From: Oscheius dolichura
Lineage: Eukaryota; Nematoda; Chromadorea; Rhabditida; Rhabditidae
Reading direction: 5' to 3'
Length of the DNA: 64,000 nt
NCBI GenBank assembly: GCA_932521035.1
Contig: OW051493.1
Span: forward strand, 6,696,001 to 6,760,000
Shown here: piece after piece, positions 56,466 to 64,000 of the stretch
Numbering within the stretch: position 1 is the stretch's first letter
Layout of the letters: every line of letters starts with the position of its first letter
Made by a program: the position numbers and the translations under genes
The notes under the pieces: model-generated
The model's input: only the letters and a program-made list of their open reading frames with translations
What the model was told of the DNA's origin: nothing
The model's database searches: none

Positions 56466-56705
56466 TGACAAGAGTGCAGTTAAAATCCAATATTTCCTTA
56501 CACATTTATAATTGTGATAAAGATGCTACTCAGGAGGTCAAGATTTGTTAGACTTGGTAGGTCTTTTCGGAGACTAAAAGTAGTCATTTAATAATAAACA
56601 AAACTTCAAAACTCGTTAACAACTCTTTTATTTTCAATTTCTTGGCTATGTGCGATTGTGAAAACTAAATAATTCAGTAAAACAAATATGGCAAAAGCCT
56701 TTGAC

Positions 56706-56775
56706 GGCACCCGGAGTCGAACCCTCAAGCATTAGCTTATGAGGACAGCGATGTACCGACTGCGCCATGGGTTCC
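56706..56775 (-). tRNA. tRNA-like sequence, probably degenerate (Met-like, CAT)
   Basis: On the minus strand there is a box A ('TGGCGCAGTCGG') and a consensus box B ('GGTTCGACTCC'). A 7-bp acceptor pairing with one mismatch joins GGAACCC to GGGTGCC, and a CTCATAA loop would give anticodon CAT. The anticodon and T stems pair poorly, so I read it as a pseudo-tRNA or tRNA-derived element, not a working gene. Confidence 0.4.
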
Positions 56776-56856
56776 GCCTCTTGCTTTGGAAGAGTTCTCC
56801 CCTATCTACCGAGAGTGGCCTGACAGAGACGCAGAGGAGACAGCCAGCAAGGAGGA

Positions 56857-56893
56857 GTGTGTGTGTGTGAGAGAGAAAGAGAGTGTGTGTGCA
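56857..56893. repeat. GT/GA microsatellite
   Basis: Alternating GT runs interrupted by a GA-rich stretch ('gtgtgtgtgtgagagag'), between the tRNA-like sequence and the second copy of the 280-bp duplication. Confidence 0.8.
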
Positions 56894-57028
56894 ATGAAGT
56901 GTTGTTGACCTCTTCCCACACGCGAGCCTTTTGTGATCTATGTTGTTTTAGCTACTATATCTCATCATTGATAATTGATCATTGGACGGTGACTCATGTA
57001 TGCTCCTATGGCGCAGTGGTTAGAAAAG

Positions 57029-57309
57029 TGCCATTCTGTAAATCCCTTTAAGACCTCCTCCGTTCCACTCACCTCATAGGGAAGAAGGAGATTCCTGGGG
57101 TCATAGGCACTGAGACCAAAAACAGGCAGAAATGTAGCCAACAGTGCCAAAAGACGGAGAAAGCCGGCCATGCTGTTATTTCCCTCTCCTCTTCCGCTAA
57201 TATACTCCGGATATGGTCAATTTGTCACTCGAAGGGCTGTTATCCCGTTGGCTACTATGCTGCGACGTTCCCCTCCCCGTGTAGCCTAAGAGAAACAAAG
57301 AGACAACAT
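57029..57309 (-). pseudogene. Duplicated 5' fragment of the secreted-protein gene
   Basis: Second copy of 56122-56401. It keeps an intact signal-peptide exon (ATG at 57169-57171, two residue changes: AVSG becomes PVFG) and intron 1, but is cut eight bases into exon 2. The break abuts a plus-strand tRNA 5'-half-like sequence (57001-57023, 'tatggcgcagtggttag'). No downstream exons follow, so it cannot make the full protein. Confidence 0.85.
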
Positions 57310-57404
57310 GATTTATAGAGTAAGTGGATGACTAGCGCCATAAATAGGGGAGGGAGACGTGATCGGAATGATTTCTTGAGCCGGTCGGGAGGATCACGGA
57401 AAAA

Positions 57405-58636
57405 CTATTTGGATAAGGACGATTTCAACTGGAGCACGGAGGCCTTTATCTGGGAGATCTTCGGGTTCTCGGACTCGTGAATCTGGAAACAGGATACGGT
57501 AGGAGGACGAGGGAGGACGGGGACTGACCCTGTCGTAGCGGGAGATGATCCGGGAGGCGGCTGTCTGCCCGTCGGCCACCGCGTCCTTCTTCTTATCTGC
57601 CGGCGCTTTTGACGAAGAAATATAATTGGAGCACTGGAATTACTCCTCTTTTAGACATAAAAATCGCTAGACGAACCAGAATAATTCCATATTGTGCCTT
57701 GAGATCCTGAGCATTAAGTTTAGCCGCCTGTTCGTAGTAGTTCTTGGCCAGGTCGATGTTGTCCTGTCCTCCCATCGTGTAGCGGAGGTCGGCCAGCCGG
57801 CGGTGGTACAGGGAATTCAATGGCTAGAGAGGAAATGAACTGTTAATGGAAAGAGACAACTTACGGAGATGATGATACACTCCTCGATGCAGTGGACAGC
57901 CTTGTTGAAGTCATTTTCGGTCAGGAAGAGCTCGCTCAACTGGATCCACGCCTCCGTGTCGTTTATGAAGATCTAAAAGGTCCCGAATGGAAGAGAAAAG
58001 CCTGTCCAGACCTTCAAATACTCGTTGAGTTCTTTGATAGCGTCCAATCGTTGATTCCTGGTAATGAAGAGGGCGATTTTCCTCTTCCTAAAGCTCTGAA
58101 ACCGGCAAATTTCAATGGAAAAGGGGGTAAAAGGGTCTACCGTATTGGTTGGATCGTTTTCGATGAGTCTGTCGTAGATCTGACCGGCCAGGTCGTACTT
58201 TTCACAGGCCTCGTACTGCATCGCCTGCAGTTTCATGACCCGGTTGCTCTTGGGGAAGCGACGTTCCAAGCTGCGGATGGAGTCGACGGCCAGCTCGAAG
58301 CGGGCAATGTCTAGGGCCGCGATACAGACCTAGAAGGGGAGATGACAAGGTTCCCATAGGGAAAAGGAGTACCTGTTCATAGACGAGCCACAATTCGTCG
58401 CCTAGCTGGCTCGGGCATCTGCTCAACACGTGTTCCCACAGTTCCACAACCTGTAATCCTCCATTTTATCGGTAATTAATTCCTTTCCCACCTCTTCACT
58501 CCTTCTAGAATTATTGTCTCTCCAATCCTTTAAAGCTAGTCTCCCCTCTGAAAGAAAACAGTCAAAATGGGACCGGGGTCAATGGAATACCTTCAAACGA
58601 GGCGGAGGTCCAATCACGAGGCAACGAACACACCAT
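57405..58636 (-). CDS. emc-2: ER membrane protein complex subunit 2 (TPR protein)
   Basis: Cytosolic TPR subunit that organises the ER membrane complex for insertion of tail-anchored and multipass proteins. ATG at 58634-58636 ('MVCSLPRDWTSASFEEG'), TAG at 57405-57407; about 290 residues, the family length, in seven or so exons. Typical segments: 'ALKDWRDNNSRRSEEVVELW', 'LGDELWLVYEQV', 'RRFPKSNRVMKLQAMQYEA', 'DLAGQIYDRLIENDPTNT', 'RKRKIALFITRNQRLDAIKE', 'LNSLYHRRLADLRYTMGG' and 'LAKNYYEQAAKLNAQDLKA'. The first two exons are short and were joined by phase and family similarity. Confidence 0.93.
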
Positions 58637-59212
58637 TTTACCTAGGAAGAAGAATATTTGGAGAGATAAGAGGGAAGAATAGAGAAATACAGTAAGGAAA
58701 AGATCAAAATTCAATTTATTTGACTAACAAATTTGGGTAGGCGGCAGAGCGAAAAGGGGAGACGCGACGCTTTCGGCTTTTCGCTCTCACGGCGTGGGAT
58801 ATGTCATGGATAAATCAGGCGAAATGTGAGGAAAATAAAGAAAAAGACACAAAAAATGAGAGGGGAAAGGGGAGAATAGACGAGTAGAAAGCGAAACAAG
58901 CCATTGGTATACGTGTTCATTGAACCTGTCAAGTTGACACGAAAAATGGGAAGAAAAACTGTAAAAAGCGGAATTTTGAACAGCGGTCTAGTTTCGACAG
59001 TAATCTAGCCTCTTATTACGAAAATCATAGCGAAAATCCAACAAGGGTAAATATGTTTCTAAACCGGAGATTTGGAGAGTCCAGTCGTCTCTTCTCACAC
59101 TCGATTCAGTCAGGGGCCCGAAGGCTGTTCAGAAGGAAGGCTGTCTAATTTGACATCATAAAAATCCTGGCAGTTGACGGTGTTTTCTCCCGGGCTGTAT
59201 AGCTATTCAATT
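58637..59212. other. Intergenic region with a small hairpin
   Basis: Non-coding and A-rich. It has an 11-bp perfect stem: 'agagcgaaaag' at 58746-58756 pairs with 58777-58787, with a 20-base loop. Nothing else seen. Confidence 0.4.
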
Positions 59213-60354
59213 GGAAAATACACATAATCAACCTGAAACTGGAGTAAAATGGGAAAGAAAGGGGCGACCCACCCGTCTAGAGTATGGAACAGGACCCATT
59301 GGAAGGTGATGAAGAAGAACTTGTACAGTTTACCCGAACTGAGAGGGCCGAAGACGTGGTTATTAAATTGAGCGAGGAAGAAGAAAAGACCTTGGACTAC
59401 CGTCTAAAAGGGCTGATTTTCCTGGAGGAGAGGAGGTTGCCTGGATGAAGAAACAAGTTTCGATCCTCTTGTGAGTATTGCTCATCTGGGGGGCGTCGTC
59501 GGAGATGCTCCGTCTTCGAATAATCTGAAAAGAGAAGCGACTACCAGGAAAGAAGGCTCTTGGGAAGAAAAGAGGATTGGCCGGCCTGCTTGTCCCGACC
59601 TTTGGATGCCTTGATAGTCCCTGGCCATCCACTTACAGTGTGCCGTTTCCTCAAGTAGTGCAGTGTCACCATATCCACTACGAACATTATCGTCAACGCG
59701 ATACAATCCTTCACAAAATGAGCCGTCAGCATCGTCCTCCCGCATTCGGTATCAGCAAAGCTATAAAACCAGCGATCTGGGTGGTAAACACGGTAACATG
59801 AATCATCTGAAACGGAACTGCTATTATCTGGAGAGGAATTACAGGCGAAAAAGTGCAGAACACTGAAGAAGGCCAGGATCCAGGGAACAGAGACAAGGAC
59901 ACACGTTCGACGGCAACTGGCGAAGCAGCCTGTTCTCAAGGGAGTGGCGATGGACATCATCCGATCGAGAGAGACGACGACGTGTGAGTAGATGGTCACG
60001 AAGCAGAAGAAGGTGTTTATCTGGCCGATGATCTTACCGAGTAAACCCGTGGTGAGGGTTATATTCTGCCTGAAATTGACGAATTTAGGGAAGGAGGAGC
60101 CCGCCCACGTCAAGGTCATGGGGGTTATCCACAATACGAAAAGGAGATTGGCAGCGAAGTTGGCCACACAGTGATTGAGGCAGAGACGGCCAAAACTATT
60201 CTTCAAAAATGGATTCTTCAAGGCAATCAGGAAGCCAAATCCGTTGAAAGTCAATCCAAGGATGGCTGTCTGAAGGAGTGTCTTTTATGAAAAGGAGAGC
60301 ACTTACAATCTCTATAAGAATACCGACAAGCACATCGGCAGACGCGCCTTCCAT
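59213..60354 (-). CDS. 7TM chemoreceptor-like protein, paralogue 1 (Srx-like)
   Basis: ATG at 60352-60354 ('MEGASADVLVGILIEI'); TAG at 59213-59215; about 300 residues. Helices and conserved points: 'FNGFGFLIALKNPFLKNSFG', 'RLCLNHCVANFAANLLFVLW', a DRY-like 'SHVVVSLDRMMSIATP', 'VPWILAFFSVLHFFAC', 'LTIMFVVDMVTLHYLRKR' and 'LYKFFFITFQWVLFHTLDG'. A 41-bp intron after 'MTLT' is conserved in all three copies. The NSFGRLC pattern and short loops resemble nematode Srx receptors. Predicted G-protein-coupled chemoreceptor; ligand unknown. Confidence 0.8.
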
Positions 60355-60675
60355 TTCGTCCTCGACGAGGTAGGAAACAGCCGGGAAGAGTTGAGAATGA
60401 CACCTGGAAATTAGTGTCTGTTTTTCACACTTCCGTTGCAAACAGACTTATCTGGTAGGGGCAAGTACAAACATTTGATGATTGCCAGGTACACAGGAAA
60501 GTTCCGGCCATCAAAGAAGTGTGTCTCCGGTAGAACGTTTTTACCCTGTTGCTTTGAACCGTTGTGCATTTTTGGACAATAACACGAGCCGGTATGTTTA
60601 TTTTATAGTTACGAGTTTTCAGCTATCTACCGGAGGGTGCTCCGTCTGCTCTGTTCCTGTCAATTCAAGCTGAAA

Positions 60676-61869
60676 TCAAAGGGAAACTGGTTTTGAGAAA
60701 AAAGGACGATCTCGGAGACAACGTTCTAATTTAACAGAACAAAAATCCTTGCCGCCTTCGGTCTCGACTGTACTCGGTATCTCATTAGCTGGAAAACACA
60801 CATAATCAACCTAAACGGTAATAAAAGGAGGCGAGGGAGGGCCAACCCATCCAGAGTGTGAAACAGGATCCACTGGACCGTGACGACGAAGAACTTGTAT
60901 AACCTTCTCGAACTGAGACGAGTAAGCACGTAGCTATTCAGTAGGGTACAGAAGAAGATGAATCCTTGGACTAGTGTCTGTAGAAAAGGGATGATTTGAT
61001 ACTGCAGGGTCTTGCCTGGATAATGAAGAAGGTCTCACTTCTGCGATGAGTGCTGTCCATCTGGTGGGCAACGTCGTCCGTGATGCTTCTTCTCATTTGA
61101 ACCTGGAAAGAATTGGATAAAACAGCCAAGGGAAATACAGCTGGTCGTTGGCGGAGGGCCAAGGCCGTCCAATCCTTGAAGCCGGCCCCGATTCCGACTT
61201 ATAGTGTGCCGTTTTCTCAAGTAGTACAGTGTCACCATATCAACCACGAACATTATAACCATTAAAATACAATTTTTGACGAGGTGGATCCTTGACCAAG
61301 CGTGGCCACAGCTGTCCTTGGCATACATGTAGATCCAAACGTGGGGATGGTAGATATGGTAGCAGGAGTCGTCTGAATAGGGGCCATACAGAATTCGAAG
61401 ATGGCTACAATAGAACAAATTCAAGGCGGTGAAGAAAGCCGCGATCCAGGGGATGGTGACCAGAACCCGGCGGCGAACACACATGAGGAGGCAGTTCGGT
61501 TTGACGGGGACGGCGATGGACATCATCCGGCCAATGGAGATGAGGACACGTGAGTAGAGAACCACCTCCCAGAAGAAGATACACACCTACCCCGAGATTT
61601 TACCATATATTCCGAGAGCCAGGAAGTTATTCTGCCTGAAGGGCCATCCACTTGAGGAGAGAGATGGCTGACGTCAAAGTGATTGGTACGACCCAGAGGA
61701 GAAAGACGAGACACAGTACAAAATTGGAGACGCATTGATTGAGACAAAGACCTCCGAAACTATTCTTCAGGTGGGGATCCCTCAACGCAATGAGCAATCC
61801 GAAGCCATTGAAAACCAGACCAAGAATGGATATACAGCTGACAGTGACGTCAGCCGACAGGCCTTCCAT
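60676..61869 (-). pseudogene. 7TM chemoreceptor-like paralogue 2, premature stop
   Basis: ATG at 61867-61869 ('MEGLSADVTVSCISI'); last stop TGA at 60676-60678. The frame and intron positions follow paralogues 1 and 3, including the conserved intron after 'PITLT'. An in-frame TAG at 61587-61589 (minus strand) falls where both paralogues have a CAG glutamine ('KIIGQ', 'KITGQ'; here 'KISG' then stop), in the third-helix region before 'VLISIGRMMSIAVP'. Everything downstream remains open and conserved, so this is a recent single C-to-T change, a null allele, or a readthrough site. The C-terminal tail is about 36 residues longer than paralogue 1. Confidence 0.75.
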
Positions 61870-61975
61870 CTGACGAGGGAGGGAAGAAAAGGAACAGAGT
61901 GTAAGTTGCAAATAACCGATAAATTTGCATCTGTTATTCGTACTGTAAACAAGCTTATCAAGTAGCACAATATGT

Positions 61976-63241
61976 TTAATATCTGCAAGGCGGACAAGGA
62001 GACCCTTCTCCTCTAGTACCGGTCAGATTTATACAGAAATAATTGAGCTTTAGGTTAACATTACAAAGATCTTGGCTGCTCGTGGCCTTGACCGTTTTCT
62101 GTGTCTTATTAATTGGAAAATTATCATGATCAACCTAAACTAGAATAAAAAGGGAGAAGGATACTTGACCAACCCATCCAGAGAGTGGAATGCCAACCAT
62201 CCGAATGTGACGAGGAAGAAGCGGTAGAGGTTACTCACATTCAAATGGATTAATATGTAAGCACTCACGAGGGCATAGAAGAAGAGAGACCCTTGGACTA
62301 CTGTCTGGAAAAGAACTCTGGGTGATAAGAGAGGGTCTTACCTGGATAAAGAAGCAAGTTTCGCTTCTCCGGTGGGAAGTGCCCAGCTGGCGAGCATTGT
62401 CTTCAGTGAAGCTCCTCCTTCGAAGAGTCTAGAAAATGTCTGGATTGTAAGAGAAGCCGCCACTTTCAAGGCTTGTCAACGTCTCGAATCCAACTGTGCT
62501 TGACTTACACTGTGTCGTCTTCTCAGGAAGAACAGTGTCACCATATCCACCACAACCATTACGCCTATTAACACCTCATTCCTGAGGCAGTGGTACTGCG
62601 CCAGAGAGTTTCCACACGAGGTGTTTCCATACCTGTAGTGATAGAGGTCGGGATGATAAATATCGTAGCACGCATTATCTGAACGGGAATATTGATGCCA
62701 GCTGAAGGGAGGGACTACAGGCGAAGAAGTGGCCGACGGTGGCAAACGCCAGGATCCAGGGAAAGGTCACCAGAACTCGGGTTTGGAAGCAGGCACGCAG
62801 ACAGCCACGCTTGATAGGGACGATAATGGACACCATCCGATCTATTGAAATTAAGACATGGGAGAAGAGAACCACGCCCCAGAAGAAGGTACACAGCTGA
62901 CCAGTGATCTTACCGAAGAGACTAGTAGCCAGGGAAAGATTCTGTCTAAAGTCTAACACATCCTCTGGAGGGGGAAGAGTGCCCACGTCAAAGTCAGTGG
63001 GGTGGCCCACAGGAGGAAGATCAGACAGTATCCGAAGTTGCCGACACAGTGGTTGAGACACAGACGGCCAAAATTGTTCTTTAGAAGGGAATCTTTAAAG
63101 ACAATCAGGAATCCGAATCCATTGAAGACCATTCCAAGGATGGACATCTAAAAAAGGGAGGGAGGTGCTTCGTGTGGGGACACCTACGATCTCCACAAGG
63201 ATGGCGATTCCGACGTCTTCGGAAAGGCCTTCCACCTTCAT
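61976..63241 (-). CDS. 7TM chemoreceptor-like protein, paralogue 3 (Srx-like)
   Basis: ATG at 63239-63241 ('MKVEGLSEDVGIAILVEI'); stop TAA at 61976-61978, only 106 bp upstream of paralogue 2. Same plan: 'FNGFGFLIVFKDSLLKNNFG', 'RLCLNHCVGNFGYCLIFLLW', 'SHVLISIDRMVSIIVP', 'IGVMVVVDMVTLFFLRRR' and 'FHSLDG'. The intron 'gtgggcactc...ctttag' removes what would otherwise look like a frameshift. The last exon reads through to a tail of about 50 residues containing several cysteines, longer than the other copies. Intact as far as I can see. Confidence 0.8.
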
Positions 63242-63820
63242 CCTGGAGAGGCTGCTATTAGCACGGCGAGAGGTGAAAAATGTTCTTCTTCCAGAGGAAA
63301 ACATGCTTATCAAGAAGTTTGGAGCATAAAATCGGTTATGTTTACGAAAGGAACACAACACGGTCGTGTGCCGGGCATCATCCTTGCCCTCAAAGGGACA
63401 CGAAGGAGGACAGCTGGGGGAGAAAACAGGGCATGCCATGGAATACCCTTGATACGCACTGGGTAAACTAGAGACTCATCTACCGCTCCCCATCAGATAT
63501 TGAGAGGATAGACTGCGCCTTCGAGAAGCCATCCTCCCACCGTGCGCCTCAAAACCGGATCCCTTTCCCCTCAAAATAAACGAATGATAAATAAAGTTTA
63601 TTATCTCTACCGTAATCCTATACATATAACAATTGTACCATATAACGTGGAAACGAACAAAAGCCTTTTCTGAGTAGAGGCACCGGTTTGAATGTCCGAG
63701 GTGTGACCAGAGAGGGAAAGGAAACGGATTGAAGAATGACAAGTGAGACAACAGGAGGAGAAATTATGCATAGAAAACACAAAGGAACAACTAGAGGAGG
63801 ACGAGGGAGGACAAGGGAGG

Positions 63821-64000
63821 ATCAATCCATAGACTCGTAGCGCCAGTCCCTGAGCGGCACATTGGTCTCCTTGATCGTCAGGGGAGATGTCCACTTGATG
63901 CCGTAGTGGGGACCGCCGGCCTTGTCGTTTGTTCCGGACATTCTGGCTCCTCCGAATGGCTGCTGACCGACAATGGATCCCGTCGATTTGTCATTCAAGT
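63821..64000 (-). CDS. alh-6: Delta-1-pyrroline-5-carboxylate dehydrogenase (ALDH4), last exon, partial
   Basis: The mitochondrial enzyme oxidises P5C to glutamate in proline breakdown. Only the C-terminal 59 residues are in the window: '[20 protein letters not shown]', '[18 protein letters not shown]' and '[12 protein letters not shown]', ending TGA at 63821-63823. The '[16 protein letters not shown]' element is characteristic of ALDH4A1. The catalytic Cys and NAD site lie outside the window. The 5' part continues past 64000. Confidence 0.95.

Noticed and set aside
56706..56775. Functional tRNA-Met gene
   Set aside because: A and B boxes are present but the anticodon and T stems do not pair well; treated as degenerate.
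59541..63061. Apparent frameshifts in the three 7TM paralogues just after 'LTLT/PITLT'
   Set aside because: A conserved 37-41 bp GT-AG intron at the same place in all three copies restores the frame; only the TAG in paralogue 2 remains unexplained.
1..64000. CRISPR arrays, bacterial operons or prophage
   Set aside because: All long genes are split by short spliceosomal introns and carry poly(A) signals; the window is eukaryotic.

Overview
The window is nuclear DNA of a nematode. The lineage call rests on a cuticle collagen with the nematode N-terminal domain and RxxR cleavage site, a DB-module secreted protein, a Warthog-type protein with a Hint domain, a trehalose-6-phosphate synthase fused to a C-terminal HAD-phosphatase region, tandem chemoreceptor-like 7TM genes, and CHK-type kinase-like genes. 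Genes are dense and lie on both strands. Introns are mostly 37-50 bp, with GT donors and acceptors ending in TTTCAG, TTTAG or CCAG. Many start codons lie a few bases after an acceptor-like sequence, as expected for spliced-leader trans-splicing or 5'UTR introns. I cannot name the species. G+C is near 50 percent except for an AT-rich block at about 19.7-24.6 kb.

Layout. 1-6.6 kb: 3' part of a very large gene that looks like the autophagy tether EPG-5 (+). 6.9-17.4 kb: one trehalose-6-phosphate synthase gene (-). Two of its introns hold opposite-strand genes: a single-exon SH2-like gene (7.5-8.3 kb) in a 1.0-kb intron, and arl-3 plus a secreted Cys/Trp-repeat protein (9.5-12.6 kb) in a 3.9-kb intron. 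Two foldback DNA elements also sit in its introns. 19.1-25.8 kb: ApoL-like, ArfGAP2/3 and CHK-kinase genes (all -). 26-33.7 kb: small genes, many secreted: a membrane protein, a Castor-like zinc-finger protein, two unknown genes, a PLA2-like protein, a DB-module protein and a cuticle collagen. 35.2-39.2 kb: a large uncharacterised intracellular protein. 39.5-41.1 kb: Warthog-like protein. 41.7-43.2 kb: a second CHK kinase. 44.4-46.3 kb: acyltransferase-3 membrane protein. 46.4-48.9 kb: a small secreted peptide and a long Cys-repeat secreted protein. 49.5-50.8 kb: a chemoreceptor-like protein. 51.4-55.4 kb: three metaxin/GST-fold CDR-like paralogues. 55.6-57.3 kb: a secreted protein whose 5' end is duplicated next to tRNA-like sequences and a stray emc-2 fragment. 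57.4-58.6 kb: emc-2. 59.2-63.2 kb: tandem triplet of 7TM receptors, one with an internal stop. 63.8 kb to the end: last exon of a P5C dehydrogenase gene.

There is no operon-like functional grouping. The local groups are explained by tandem duplication (receptors, CDR-like genes, CHK kinases) and by nesting of genes in the tps introns. Exon joins were made by eye from frame, splice consensus and family similarity. Start and stop codons are firmer than individual splice sites.
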